This document shows positions 11,094 through 24,035 of a DNA stretch of 64,000 nucleotides, piece by piece (the first letter of the stretch is position 1; every line of letters starts with the position of its first letter). The DNA is from Chondrosia reniformis. Taxonomy: Eukaryota; Porifera; Demospongiae; Chondrillida; Chondrillidae. A model generated the notes under the pieces. That model was not told the DNA's origin. It saw only the letters and a program-made list of their open reading frames with translations, and did not search any database. Location: positions 1,986,501 to 2,050,500 of the forward strand of contig OX359202.1 in NCBI GenBank assembly GCA_947172415.1. Direction: 5' to 3'. A program made the translations under genes and the position numbers.

Positions 11094-11850
11094 ATGTGGT
11101 TAATCTTGGCTGCTGCTATATATATGTAGAACATTGCTCTCTGTATCTCTAAACAAATTCATATATATAGTTGTCATTATACTATATACAAAATATATAC
11201 ATAATAGAAATACTTATATATATATACCCTACAAAGGTTAAAGATGAGAAACAAAGATTACAGCATTATTGCCCTTCTATAAAATATAAAAATTTATTAG
11301 TTAATATAAGTATATATTGATACATTTACTTTAAATGTACCTACTGGCTAAATGGAGAAAGGAATAAAAATTGGTATGAAAAGTGTATTGTCATCTAAAG
11401 CTCTCTATAGGCTTTACTTAAGTAATAAGTCAAGGAACATTTATAGTCTATATGTGTACCGCACATTGCTGGTATGCTCGATGCACATCAACTGTACATA
11501 TAAATACATACATATATATATACAGGAAAATGGGGTAAGATTAATTTTCATATCTGTGAAAAGACTTAGTACAGCAGCTGGAGCAGAGTATGTATAGGAG
11601 TACAAAGGGAGGTGACTATACTAATTACAACCAGCGGTTAAATGTCCTAAATGTATAACCTCAAATGGTGCTTTCACTTGTCATTTCAGTTTAAGGTCAT
11701 AGTTATGTACATGTATACTGTTTACCCCTTCAGCCTGCTGCACTATCTTTACAAGCAGTCAATGGGTCCTTTGTACTGAGCAGCCATCTGATGTGTTCCC
11801 TATGTCTGCAGTCACACCTATACAAAGAAATACACATTATGCACACAACA
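11094..11850. other. No gene recognised
   Basis: AT-rich sequence lies downstream of the GPS gene, with many TATATA runs. An 81-codon frame at 11,352-11,597 has no domain, no exon borders that I trust and low-complexity content. Confidence 0.4.
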
Positions 11851-11854
11851 CAAT

Positions 11855-12010
11855 ATGTATAGAGAACATTAAAAAATGATATTAGAAGTAGAATAGGCAG
11901 TGGTTGCAACAGTGACTAGTACATCTGGAAAAAGGAACAACAGAAGACAATCATACAATAAGGCTAACCATACAGAAGCAGTATATATACTAAAATTAAG
12001 TTATATTCTA
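11855..12010 (-). repeat. Partial copy of the hairpin-headed repeat
   Basis: The plus strand reads AGAAGTAGAATAGGCAGTG, then ACATCTGGAAAA, then AAGGCTAACCATACAGAAG. The same order occurs at 49,090-49,190. It is the tail end of the family on the minus strand; the head is missing here. Confidence 0.55.
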
Positions 12011-12373
12011 CGTATGCTTGGAATACTGTAGTGGCACAACCATATTAGTTATAAACGAATGCCATTAAAACTATGAATACAATTATAACTGTAACAACCT
12101 ATGATGCAACCCCTCTTTCTGAGCCAACCTTGTTGTTGTGAATAATGAATGCTTATTTTAATTACTGTGTAGACACTGATTTCCATTTCTATTTGAACAG
12201 TTAATTATTTTAGCTAAGTTAAGCTGCCAGTATGTGCTGTATGTGGTGCTTGACATTTTAATACATATACATATGTAGGTGTCCAACTGCAAGTGCAACA
12301 AGTACAAATTCAGCTTGTTATTACATCACATGTGTACATCTCTGTAGTGTGTGTACATAGTTAGGAAGACCCC

Positions 12374-12525
12374 GTGTGTTGCTTCTTCCATTTTTCAAGC
12401 CACTCATTTGTACCTTTGATTTCTGATTTCCCTAACCTCTCAGCAATTATTCTAGCCTTCTCCTTCAGTTGGGACCCATCAAGGTGAATATTCTTAGAGC
12501 AGGCTAGTAGGTACCATTCATGAAG
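12374..12525 (-). mobile_element. CENP-B/Tc5-type DNA-binding domain fragment of a Tigger transposase
   Basis: The minus strand encodes EWYLLACSKNIHLDGSQLKE, then ARIIAERLGKSEIKGTNEW and LEKWKKQH. This is the second helix-turn-helix of CENP-B/jerky/Tigger transposases, with the usual G-x-x-L-x-x-K-A and W-L-x-x-W-K-K pattern. It is about 50 codons with no break. No catalytic domain or terminal repeats were seen nearby. It is most likely an orphan transposon fragment. A domesticated exon is possible but has no support. Confidence 0.75.
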
Positions 12526-12529
12526 TGAT

Positions 12530-13260
12530 AGGGTTTATTTGTCGCGATCATGATAATATATGAAGTTTATTGAGCAACAGCAACATTAATCAGTCAAAAA
12601 GGGTAGTCTACATTCATGATTAAAGCGCAAACTAGTAATATAGCTAACATCTTGGAGCAAAACCCGCCCAGACAGGACACATGTCGCACGATCACGCGCA
12701 CTTCAGACTAACCTTTTCTGTATCAAAGGGATGGCCTACGACTAGCTATATATATAGACCGGGGAGACCTAGTAATAGGACGAAGACAAATGCTTCAAAA
12801 TATGGGTAAGCAATATCAATATTACATTCATTTCACTCTAATTTTTCTCTGCTCTACGCACCTCCCACCAAGCCAGAGATAAACTGGTTGATATCGAACA
12901 TCCTAGATATCTTTCCTATGTAACCCCCAATAACCGGCCATTTTCTTGGCCACGCCCTTCAACTTGAACAATTACACTGCTGTAGACACGAGATGTATTC
13001 CCAGGAGCTGTGTAAACTGTCACTCTGTAAATCTTCCTTTATAGGAATTAAATGATGAGGTGAGTTTTATGGACACCTATAAGTTTAAGGTTACCCTCGT
13101 TTTATGAAAGCTAATGCATTCTGTTTATCTTATAGCTTAAATTGTTCTTAAATTACGAATGTGTTAGAAGTCAATCGCTCTCATGATGATCTCATTCAGG
13201 CATTTTGGCAAGCTTAGAGCACAGAAAAACATTTCTGGCCTAACAGAGTAAAGAGCAAAA
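12530..13260. other. No gene recognised
   Basis: The sequence is between the Tigger fragment and the start of the tandem duplication. I see no convincing exon, RNA gene or terminal repeat. Its right edge, GAGCAAAAAAATATTTTTC, is where duplicated unit 1 begins. Confidence 0.4.
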
Positions 13261-13795
13261 AAATATTTTTCAGTATACTTTTACATCTTTGTCTGTGATT
13301 GATGTGGTCTTCCTTGTTGAGCAGACTGTTGTTTTTGGATGGATTAAGATCATTGGAGAGGAGCAGAACCTGATACACAGGATATATGCTCAGATTAGCA
13401 ATAGGATATTACTTGAGGAAATAGGGTATGAAATTCTTGAGAACAGAATTATTTTGTGGTATGCACTGTTAAGTTTCTCCCTCTCCTTTGTACAAATACA
13501 TGTATATATAATTCATATAGTGCTAGTTCCATCTACGTATGTTGACAAGTTGACGTGTATAATTACACAATTTAAAGGTTTTCCTCTGGAGTGGGAGTGA
13601 AGGCGTAGAGTTGTTATGTACATGACCACACATTTACTGACTGGCTCTACATTTTAGTAATAATTTATAAGGGTAATGCACTCTATTCACAAGTGCTTTA
13701 ATGAACTGCATTGTGTTTTAAGGGTTCAAAATGGCCTCACAATTCTAAGGTTGTATGAACTAGCTGAATCAGATGTTTCTTATATAACCTATATA

Positions 13796-14029
13796 CAGTA
13801 CAAGTTACAATATACTAAGGTAAATAATATTAATAAATAATTCATATGGCTCCAAGAAAGCACCTAGCAACAGAATGGGCATAGTATCATAAAATTTAGG
13901 GTATAAAATGCATTTTAAATTAAAGGATTTTTATTTAGGTCTCCGTTTGGTAGAAAAACTCCTTTCTTGGAGCCATATGATATTATTTATATCATATTAA
14001 ATTACCTTAATATATTGTATCTTGTACTG
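13796..14029. mobile_element. Palindromic TA-flanked MITE (unit 1)
   Basis: Long inverted arms begin CAGTACAAGTTACAATATA and end at CTTGTACTG, with TATA outside on both sides. Pairing extends about 70 bp through CATATGGCTCCAAGAAA. Unit 2 has the same element at 19,171-19,432 with about 28 extra inner bases, so insertion preceded the duplication. Confidence 0.8.
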
Positions 14030-14180
14030 TATATATGTAGATTACCTTAATATATTGCATATATGTAGAGGTTTATCGTCTATATAGCTGAACATTGCAC
14101 ATGCTGTATGTAATAGCATCAATAGTTAAGTTAGGTCTTGTGAAAGTTGAAATATAGTTTCTGAATAAGTGTATTATAGC

Positions 14181-14487
14181 TGTAATCGTGTCGAGATTAC
14201 TCAAGATCAGGAGACGTTTGCACAGTCACGGATGAACTCAAAAAGATTCTTTAGCAGTACAAAACAAAACTCAAGCATATAAGGCTAGGGATTCGGTGGT
14301 CAAAACTACAATGAACAACTACAACAAAGAACAAAAGGTGGGGAGGACGGCGCAAACAGGAAGGATTAAATCATGCAGATGAAGTGTGAATTGGTACAAA
14401 CAATCCAATGTTTACAATAAACAAACAATAGCTACGTATATAGGTGTTTGCAATTAGGAGTGTCACGTGCGTATAAACCCTGTTACA
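14181..14487. mobile_element. Solo LTR-like fossil (unit 1)
   Basis: The insertion is 307 bp. It starts TGTAATCGTGTCGAGATTAC and ends CTGTTACA, and a 4-bp direct repeat, TAGC, lies on both sides. The matching place in unit 2 (near 19,583) is an empty site, so it arrived after the tandem duplication. TG...CA ends with a short target duplication fit a solo LTR. No internal region is present. Family assignment is uncertain. Confidence 0.6.
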
Positions 14488-15336
14488 TAGCCTTCAGTGA
14501 ATATCCTTTGAGATTGGTTCTTTACTTAGGATTTAAATTGAGCACTTTTGTGTAAAATTTAAATCTTTTACTCTTAAAACTCTACAGTGTATAATATATG
14601 CCTTCCTAATTATGCTACATATTTAGACCATGGACTTTTGAGTATATATGATTTGAAGTGCATTGATTGACTATACACAATATATACAGTACTTTTTATA
14701 AGACTTTAGTCTTTAATCTAATGTATATAATTGTGGGTATTGTGAAGTCTTAGGACTATAGAACTATTGACTAACTAAGCTAAGGCTTAATAGATTATGT
14801 ATGAACTTAGAGTATTTAGACAGTTCTATCAATTCTGTGTGTCTTAATTTATTGGTTCTCATCTTTGTGATTTACGCAGTTTTATAATAATTATTTAGCT
14901 TAATCATTTTATCCAAAGTTTTGTAGGTTATACACCTACTTTTAGCTAGTCACATTTTTTGTTAAGGTCATTCCTACAACTACACTTTCTATAAATATGA
15001 ATTTTGTAACTTGGCAGTGAGGATGAGAGAGGGTTAAAAGAGCTATATACACTTTGAATTTGTAGCAACATTGAAGCGCTCTACTATTGCAACTCGACAG
15101 TTGTTCATGTGCAACCAAGTAGAATTCACAATATATAACAAACACACTAAGCACATATATAGTAATATGTATTATTATATACTCAGGAATTTCCTATTGA
15201 CCAGCAATTATAATTAATTCATTTATAAACTGATTGTAAACATAAGCTGGTCAGTCAGTATAGTCAAACGGTTAAATTTATGATAGAGACAACCACTAGA
15301 TTTCTCAAAATTGAAAAAAGAATTTACATTTCAGCA

Positions 15337-17457
15337 ATGGGAGCTTGTAGTTGGAGGTTGCTATTGTTACTTGCACTATTTTTCCTGTTTCCATCAGTTA
15401 TCTCCTCTAAAGGAACTGAAAACAGTTAGTATTCAGTCCTATAACAAGATTAATACATTGAATTGTAATGTTGTGTTTGCATATACGGTACACGCCAAAA
15501 GAAATGCCCCGATCGAAATTTTCAAGTGAGGCACTCGTAGAGGCAAGTGCAAATTAGAGGTATTTTAGTCGAGATTTTGTCGAGTGGTGGCTCGAGACAC
15601 CCCTCGATTGGCAAACTAGGTAATGACAAGTGCTAATGAGACATAGAGTTATCGAAATAGTTTAACACTATATATCGATTGATTCTTTGGCCAAATCAGC
15701 TTTGATTTCACCGTATTTGAGACTGTAGAGAAATGTTTCGTTTACTAGAGTAAGTGTATTTTGACAATATTGACATCCTTCTTCCTTAGTTCACGCACAC
15801 TTTTACTAAATTCTGATAGGATTGCCACCCAACGATTTTAACATGTGATTACATAGCACTTGGTTGGTGATTTCTTAGTCGATATTCTAGCGAGGCTTTA
15901 GTGAAGATTTGGTGAGATCTTGCCGAGTGAAAGCCTCACCAATCACTATCAAGGCGGCATTTCTTTTGAAGCATACAGTATGTGTATATATATCACTTGT
16001 TTCTTTCAATATAGCAATTGTTAATGCTGACATTGTTTGGTATATAAGTTAATAGGAAATTGAAGTAATTTTGTAAGAATATATATAATCTGATTGTCTT
16101 TATACTAATATTTATCAATTATATGCATACATGAGCTCTACTAGTTATTCCATTAACACTTTATTGTTAAAAGTGAAATGAAACATAGTTGCAAATAATG
16201 CCCCTAGCTCTAAGCATGCATTGTTGTGATTGTCTCACTTCAATTTTAGCAGTGTTCTATAGTTTGAATATGAATCATTATGTAATAAATGTGATTCTTT
16301 TTCATGTTCCAGTTACAGTGCGACTAGTTAATGGTACTAATGCCTGGGAAGGTAGAGTCGAAGTGTTGTACAACAGCACATGGGGAACCATTTGTGGTGG
16401 CTGGAGATGGGATATTAGTGCAGCCAATGTTTCATGTAGAATGCTTGGTTATCCAGCAGCTAGACATGCTTACAGTCATACTAGTGAACATGATTATGGA
16501 AGAGGAAGTGGTCCTATATGGTTATCATCACTTGCGTGTACTGGAAATGAAGTGTCTCTCTCAGAGTGCTCACATAGAGAATGGGGAAACATTCCATCTT
16601 CTTGTGATCATAGTAGGGATGTTGGTGTGGAATGTAAAGGTAGATATTACTTGTATGAACTGATATTGAACTTATTCAATGTTCAAGTAATTTCCTAATT
16701 TCACCCATTCATGGTTACCATGACAACTATAAGACTTTGCATGCAGTATTATTGAAGCCTAATCTGTGCTATAGAAATATACGTACTTAACACTCTTATG
16801 GCTATATTGGTGCCTAACCACCAGTTAGTTAAGATGCCTCCTCCCACAGGACATTAACTGGATCTAAGAATATCAGCTTGTGTGATGAATCATGTAAATC
16901 ACCTCTAGGTATAGGATTAATAGAAACTAATTACTTGTTTTAGAAGAGGTTTGAAGGGAGCATTTATTACAGTTAGTTCTGCTATGGATAATGGAATACA
17001 TAAATCTATATATAGAAGAACTCATATCATAGATGATGTAACAGATCTCATGTACTTTTCTCTACAGTGTGGATCAATGTTGAAGTTACAAATAGCACTT
17101 CTGCAATCATAAGATGGACATTTCCTCAACATCGATCTTTCATTGGGTATCATCTAGTAGTAAGTCAGGAAGGAAATTCACATTCAGATGGAGCAGTAAT
17201 TGTTTCAAATATCACATTGAATAGTACCGCAGGTGTTAATATAATCAATGGATTAAGTGAGTTTGAGTCATGATTTACAGGTTTATGTATAATATTTGGT
17301 GTTTCCTGCCTAATACCTACACAATGTACAATATACAATCATTTGTATACTGTAGAACCTTTGTCAGAATATGTAGCAGAAATGATTGGAACCCAAAATG
17401 AATCTAATGACACTAGTGTTGTGGACAAGTTTGGTTTTGTAGCTGTACAGGGAGGAG
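15337..17457 (+). CDS. Signal peptide-SRCR-FN3 module, tandem unit 1
   Basis: There are four phase-matched exons. The first, 15,337-15,424, starts MGACSWRLLLLLALFFLFPS; it is a clear signal peptide ending near SSKGTEN. Exon 16,313-16,639 is a complete scavenger-receptor cysteine-rich domain (VRLVNGTNAWEGRVEVLYN, WGTICGG, CRMLGYPAA, VGVECKG) with the expected spacing of Cys. Exons 17,068-17,256 and 17,356-17,457 form one fibronectin-III domain with a central intron (RWTFPQH, LSEYVAEMIG). Every internal border is phase 1. After 17,457 the frame meets no stop-bearing terminal exon or membrane segment that I can identify before unit 2. The module may therefore splice onward to unit 2 or to the receptor kinase exons, or be a secreted protein with an unseen last exon. 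SRCR domains bind ligands outside the cell. Confidence 0.8.
15483..15981. mobile_element. About 0.5-kb MITE in the first intron (unit 1)
   Basis: The left end has ACGGTACACGCCAAAAGAAA followed by TGCC. The right end is the inverted counterpart, GGCATTTCTTTTGAAGCATA. The inner sequence is rich in GTCGAG/CTCGA motifs. The same element is in unit 2 at about 20,929-21,427. A left-end fragment lies at 49,437-49,500. Confidence 0.7.
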
Positions 17458-19170
17458 GTGAGGTTGCTATGGAACATGGAGTGCATGCATTAGCTGTATA
17501 GTGATTAAGTTGTAAGAGAAGCTGTTTTTAATTTACTTTTTAATGAGTAATGATTGACTTTCAAAATTTATCCCTGCATGCCATCATTTAGTGTATAGGT
17601 ATGGTTATGACCTGGCAGCACTTGATATATTAGTCAAGTCTATAGATATTGTCTCGTGTATCCTGTATAGAAGTGTTTTGCCTTGTTGAAATGTAGTATG
17701 ACTGTTTATTGGTTAATAACTAATAGAGTGGAATGGACTCTCTCAAAAATGGCCAATATCCATTCAACGGACAGTATGTTACTGAATGTGTAAATCATGG
17801 ATTGATTTTCCTATAGATTTAGTATAATTGCACCCTCTCAATAGCAAACCCTCTCTACTCTCCAGCAGACAGCTAGAGTTAGTGTTCCCACATACTTCTT
17901 AACTTCCATTTAAGACTAGTAGGGACAATAATTCTAAAATGGTATAATTAGTACCATTCAGCCACATCATAGATTCTCCCAAAAGCTATATGTTAGGTAT
18001 TATTTCCTTTATGGAATGCTTTAATTGTAATGGTGGCACAATTTGCCAAACTAATACCCAATTGGAAGTCACAATGTATGAAGTTGTATGGGAACGAATG
18101 ATTTGGGATCTACATGAAAGTTAAGTTAGTTAAAGTGTTAATAAGTTCAGTGTGGCCTACTGTAACTGTATATACACTGGTAATGCAGTACTGTATACAG
18201 ACAGTCACATTTTACTGCAGTACTAAGCAAAACTGAGTTGCGCAAAGTTAACTTGAACAGTATTAAGGATTTGTACAGAAACATATACGTAGTGTGCTGT
18301 AGCTCCCTCTGTGAATCTTATGATAAAATGTAAGGTTTTCCTCTGGAGTAGGAGTAAGGTTTGAGAGTTTGCACATGACCTCACATGTACTAACTACTTG
18401 AGAAGTAGAAGAAATGGAAATATACAGTCTATATTGACAAAATTATGTGTTTTTGAACTACATTGTATTTTTAGATGTTTCAAAATGGCATATCTCAATA
18501 GGATCTAATATCAGTTGTTTTATACAACCTTTATAGAGGTCCATTGTCTAGTTGAACAGCCTATATATATAGTGCACGATTTTAATTAGAGTTGATTTTA
18601 TATGTTATATCGGTGTACGTACTCTCTTGGTAGCAAAAAAATATTTTTCAGTATACTTTTACATCTTTGTCTGTGATTGATGTGGTCTTCCTTGTTGAGC
18701 AGACTGTTGTTTTTGGATGGATTAAGATCATTGGAGAGGAGCAGAACCTGATACACAGGATATATGTTCAGATTAGCAATAGGATATTACTTGAGGAAAT
18801 AGGGTATGAAATTCTTGAGAACAGAATTATTTTGTGGTATGCACTGTTAAGTTTCTCCCTCTCCATTGTACAAATACATGTATATATAATTCATATAATG
18901 CTAGTTCCATCTACGTATGTTGACAAGTTGAGTATAATTACACAATTTAAAGGTTTTCCTCTGGAGTGGGAGTGAAGGCGTAGAGTTGTTATGTACATGA
19001 CCACACATTTACTGACTGGCTCTACATTTTAGTAATAATTTATAAGGGTAATGCACTCTATTCACAAGTGCTTTAATGAACTGCATTGTGTTTTAAGGGT
19101 TCAAAATGGCCTCACAATTCTAAGGTTGTATGAACTAGCTGAATCAGATGTTTCTTATATAACCTATATA

Positions 19171-19432
19171 CAGTACAAGTTACAATATACTAAGGTAAAT
19201 AATATTAATAAATAAATAATATGGCTCCAAGAAAGCACCTAGCAACAGAATGGGCATAGTATCATAAAATTTAGGGTATAAAACGCATTTGTGTTCACTG
19301 AGGCATTTTAATGCATTTTAAATTAAAGGATTTTTATTTAGGTCTCCGTTTGGTAGAAAAACTCCTTTCTTGGAGCCATATGATATTATTTATATCATAT
19401 TAAATTACCTTAATATATTGTATCTTGTACTG
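19171..19432. mobile_element. Palindromic TA-flanked MITE (unit 2)
   Basis: This is the duplicate of the element at 13,796-14,029, with CAGTAC...GTACTG ends and a slightly longer inner part. Confidence 0.8.
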
Positions 19433-20439
19433 TATATATGTAGATTACCTTAGTATATTGCATATATGTAGAGGTTTATCGTCTATATAGCTGAACATTG
19501 CACATGCTAATATGTAATAGCATCAATAGTTAAGTTAACTCTTGTGAAAGTTGAAATATAGTTTCTGAATAAGTGTATTATAGCCCTCAGTGAATATCCT
19601 TTGAGATTGGTTCTTTACTTAGGATTTAAATTGAGCACTTATGTGTAAAATTTAAATCTTTTACTCTGAAAACTCTACAGTGTATAATATATGCCTTCCT
19701 AATTATGCTACATATATAGACCATGGACCTTTGAGTATATATGATTTGAAGTGCATTGATTGACTATACACAATATATACAGTACTTTTTATAAGATTTT
19801 AGTCTTTAATCTAATGTATATAATTGTGGGTATTGTGAAGTCTTAGGACTATAGAACTATTGACTAACTAAGCTAAGGCTTAATAGATTGTGTATGAACT
19901 TAGAGTATTTAGACAGTTCTATCAATTCTGTGTGTCTTAATTTATTGGTTCTCATCTTTGTGATTTACGCAGTTGTATAATAATTATTAGCTTAATCATT
20001 TTATCCAAAGTTTTGTAGGTTATACACCTACTTTTAGCTTGTCACATTTTTTTTAAGGTCATTCCTACTGTAACAACTACACTTTCTATAAATATGAATT
20101 TTGTAACTTGGCAGTGAGGATGAGAGAGGGTTAAAAGAGCTATATACACTTTGAAATTGCAGCAACATTGAAGCACTCTATACTATTGCAACTCGACAGT
20201 TGTTCATGTGCAACCGAGTAGAATTCACAATATGTATGATTGTACATCACAAACACACTAAACACATAGTAATATGCATTATTACTCAGGAATTTCCTAT
20301 TGACCAGCAATTATAATTAATTCATTTATAAACTGATTGTAAACATAAGCTGGTCAGTCAGTATAGTCAAACGGTTAAATTTATGATAGAGACAACCACT
20401 AGATTTCTCAAAATTGAAAAAAGAATTGACATTTCAGCA

Positions 20440-22881
20440 ATGGGAGCTTGTAGTTGGAGGTTGCTATTGTTGCTTGCACTATTTTTCCTGTTTCCATCAG
20501 TTATCTCCTCTAAAGGAACTGAAAACAGTTAGTATTCAGTCCTATAACAAGATTAATACATTTGTAATCGCGTCGAGATTACGACTCGAGGGATCGCAAT
20601 GAACTTAGATTGGATGACCAATTAGATTATTAGAGCTATACACACTCTGTGTATAATCAAGCCTCATGGTAAAACTAGGTGAGGGTATTTATAGATGATG
20701 AGGGTGAAGTGACCTTTACAAATATCATGGAAAAGAACGTGACTGCTTAAGTGAATAGAAATTTGTATACTGGTTATAAAAGTGAATAAACCTACAAACA
20801 GAATACATATAAGAGTGGTAACACACACTGACCTATTCCAAGGTGGATTATTAATCTAAATTGATAACCTAAACAATAACAGTGTCAGTAACTCTGTTAC
20901 ACATTGAATTGTAATGTTGTGTTTGCATATACGGTACACGCCAAAAGAAATGCCCCGATCGAAATTTTCAAGTGAGGCACTCGTAGAGGCAAGTGCAAAT
21001 TAGAGGTATTTTAGTCCAGATTTTGTCGAGTGGTGGCTCGAGACACCCCTCGATTGGCAAACTAGGTAATGACAAGTGCTAATGAGACATAGAGTTATCG
21101 AAATAGTTTAACACTATATATCGATTGATTCTTTGGCCAAATCAACTTTGATTTCACCGTATTTGAGACTGTAGAGAAATGTTTCGTTTACTAGAGTAAG
21201 TGTATTTTGACAATATTGACATCCTTCTTCCTTAGTTCACGCACACTTTTACTAAATTCTGAAAGGATTGCCACCCAACGATTTTAACATGTGATTACAT
21301 AGCACTTGGTTGGTGATTTCTTAGTCGATATTCTAGCGAGGCTTTAGTGAAGATTTGGTGAGATCTTGCCGAGTGAAAGCCTCACCAATCACTATCAAGG
21401 CGGCATTTCTTTTGAAGCATACCGTATGTGTATATATATCACTTGTTTCTTTCAATATAGCAATTGTAAATGCTGACATTGTTTGGTATATAAGTTAATA
21501 GGAAATTGAAGTAATTTTGTAAGAATATATATAATCTGATTGTCTTTATACTAATATTTATCAATTATATGCATACATGACCTCTACTAGTTATTCCATT
21601 AACACTTTATTGTTAAAAGTGAAATGAAACATAGTTGCAAATAATGCCCCTAGCTCTAAGCATGCATTGTTGTGATTGTCTCACTTCAATTTTAGCAGTG
21701 TTCTATAGTTTGAATATGAATCATTATGTAATAAATGTGATTCTTTTTCATGTTCCAGTTACAGTGCGACTAGTTGATGGTACTAATGCCTGGGAAGGTA
21801 GAGTGGAAGTGTTGTACAACAGCACATGGGGAACTATTTGTGGTGTCTGGAGATGGGATATTAGGGCAGCCAATGTTGCATGTAGAATGCTTGGTTATCC
21901 AGCAGCTAGACATTCTTACAGGCATAAAATTATACATGATTATGGAAGAGGAAGTGGTCCTATCTGGTTATCATCACTTGCGTGTACTGGAAATGAAGTG
22001 TCTCTCTCGGAGTGCTCACATAGAGGATGGGGAAACATTCCATCCTATTGTCACAGTGATCATAGATATGATGTTGGTGTGGAATGTAAAGGTAGGTAAT
22101 ACTTGAATGAACTGATATTGAACTTATTCAATGTTTCATGTAATTTCCTAATTTCACCCATTCATGGTTACCATGACAACTATTATTGAAACCTAATCTG
22201 TGCTATAGAAATATAAGTACTTAACACTCTTATGGCTATATTGGTGCCTAACCACCAGTTAGTTAAGATGCCTCCTCCCACAGACATTAACTGGATCTAA
22301 GAATATCAGCTTGTCTGATGAATCATGTAAATCACCTCTAGGTATAGGATTAATAGAAACTAATTACTTGTTTTAAAAGACGTTTGAAGGGAGCATCTGT
22401 TATATTCAGTTCTGCTATGCATAATGGAATACATAAATCTATAGAAGAATTCATATCACAGATGACATAACAGATGTCATGTACTTTTCTATACAGTGTG
22501 GGATGTTGAAGTTACAAATAGCACTTCTGCTATCATAAGATGGACATTTCCTCAACATCGATCTTTCATTGGGTATCAGCTAGTAGTAAGTCGGGCTGAA
22601 GGTCTAAATTCACATTCAGATGAAGCAGTATTTGTTTCATTGAATAGTACCACAGGTGTTAATGTAATCAATGGATTAAGTGAGTTTGAGTCATGATTTA
22701 CAGGTTAATGTATATTTGGTGTCTGCTGCATAATACTTTTTTACACAATTCACAATGTACAATCATCTGTATCCTGTAGAACCTTTGTCAGAATATGTAG
22801 TGGAAATGATTGGAACCCAAAATGAATCTAATGACACTAGTGTCGTGGACAGGTTTGGTTTTGTAGCTGTACAGGGAGGAG
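20440..22881 (+). CDS. Signal peptide-SRCR-FN3 module, tandem unit 2
   Basis: The exons are 20,440-20,527 (signal peptide, MGACSWRLLLLLALFFLFPS), 21,759-22,091 (SRCR), 22,497-22,679 and 22,780-22,881 (one split FN3 domain). All are phase 1 and all are open. Compared with unit 1 the SRCR exon is six bases longer near its end (CHSDHRYDVGVECKG). The FN3 exon also has small in-frame gains and losses, so frame has been kept through indels, which suggests function. The long first intron carries a solo LTR-like fossil and the 0.5-kb MITE. As in unit 1, no terminal exon with a stop is apparent, so splicing onward to the kinase gene is possible. Confidence 0.8.
20563..20901. mobile_element. Solo LTR-like fossil (unit 2)
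   Basis: The insertion is 339 bp. It begins TGTAATCGCGTCGAGATTAC and ends CTGTTACA, flanked by the direct repeat CATT. The equivalent site in unit 1 (15,460) is empty. Its first 20 bases and its last bases match the fossil at 14,181-14,487, but the inner parts differ. The two are therefore probably related subfamilies that entered independently after the duplication. Confidence 0.6.
20929..21427. mobile_element. About 0.5-kb MITE in the first intron (unit 2)
   Basis: This is the duplicate of the element at 15,483-15,981, with the same CAAAAGAAATGCC/GGCATTTCTTTTG inverted ends. Confidence 0.7.
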
Positions 22882-22935
22882 GTGAGGTTGCTATGGAACA
22901 TGGAGTGCATGCATTAGCTGTATAGTGATTAAGTT

Positions 22936-23007
22936 ATATAATGATATGGAAAGTCCGCCTAAAAAAATAATAATAATGCAGCAACCTAGCCACACAGAAA
23001 CTTTCCG
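22936..23007. mobile_element. 72-bp insertion with 12-bp target duplication
   Basis: AGTGATTAAGTT occurs on both sides (22,924-22,935 and 23,008-23,019), and unit 1 has it once (near 17,505). The insert reads GGAAAGTCCGCC near one end and GAAACTTTCCG at the other, an imperfect inverted pair. It is too short to classify. The long target duplication suggests retroposition rather than a TA-specific transposon. Confidence 0.55.
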
Positions 23008-24035
23008 AGTGATTAAGTTGTGAGAGAAGCTGTTTTTAAATTTTAATGAGTAATCATTGACTGTCAAAATTTATCCCTGCAAGCCATCACTTAGTATATA
23101 GCCATGGTTATGACATGGCAGCACTTGATAAAATGGTCAAGTCTGTAGATATTGTTTCTTTTATCCTGTATAGAAGTGTTTTGCCTTGTTGAAATGTAGA
23201 ATGACTGTTTATTGGTTTATAACTAATACAGTGGAACGTACCCTTTGAAAAATGGCCAATATTCATTCAACGGACAGTATGTTACTGTATGTGTAAATCA
23301 TGAATTGATTTTCCTATAGATTTAGTATAATTGCACCCTCTCAATAGCAAACCCTCTTTACTCTCCAGCAGACAGCTAGAGTTAGTGTTCCCACATACTT
23401 CTTAACTTCCATTTATGGACAATAATTCTTAAATGGTATAACTAGTACCATTCAGCCACATCATAGAATCTCCCAAAAGCTATATTTTAGGTATTATTTC
23501 CTTTATGGAATGCTTTAATTGTACACTGATCAGGAGAGAAGAGAAGTGGTTAAATTGGGTAACGAAAAACCAACTGAATGTGACTAAATTTCTGTTACTT
23601 GACAAATTAAAATCTTGTTTAAGATAGAAACTACTGGTATAAACTGACACTCGAAACTTTTAAGAGGCAACGCCGTAGCCAAGTTACCAAAATTTAAACT
23701 ACTCTAAATTTAAATATTGAGAATATATAAAGTTCTGTTGTGTTTCCAGTTTCATTTCGTTTCCCAATTCTGGGTTTTATAACTTGCCCATCTGCATTGA
23801 ATGATATTTGAAGATATATTTGAATGAAGAAATATTTCAACCTTGGCAAGTGTTAATTCGAAATGTTATATACTACTTACATGCACATGTAAAACACTGC
23901 AGTAATATATTTGAATAGACAAAATGTATTACAGAACAGTTAGCAAAGGTTTAATTTCAAGTAATTGAATTAACCTGTCGTGCTGAACTCACATTGCTAC
24001 CAGTTTGGTTGATGTGATAACCTGTTTTTTGAATA

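Larger units (their letters stand above)
13261..18635. repeat. Tandem duplication, unit 1
   Basis: This stretch repeats directly at 18,636-25,028. The junction at about 18,635 reads GGTAGC then AAAAAAATATTTTTC. The left edge of unit 1 has GAGC before the same A-run, and unit 2 ends GGTAGC then GATGG. The shared AGC is junction microhomology. Indels specific to one unit include solo LTR-like insertions at different sites, a 72-bp insertion and an 0.87-kb insertion in unit 2. Confidence 0.93.

Noticed and set aside
13289-13600. 103-codon frame starting MSVIDVVFLVEQ, repeated at 18,667
   Set aside because: It is duplicated only because the whole unit is. No domain, no exon borders, and a three-base loss in one copy proves nothing.
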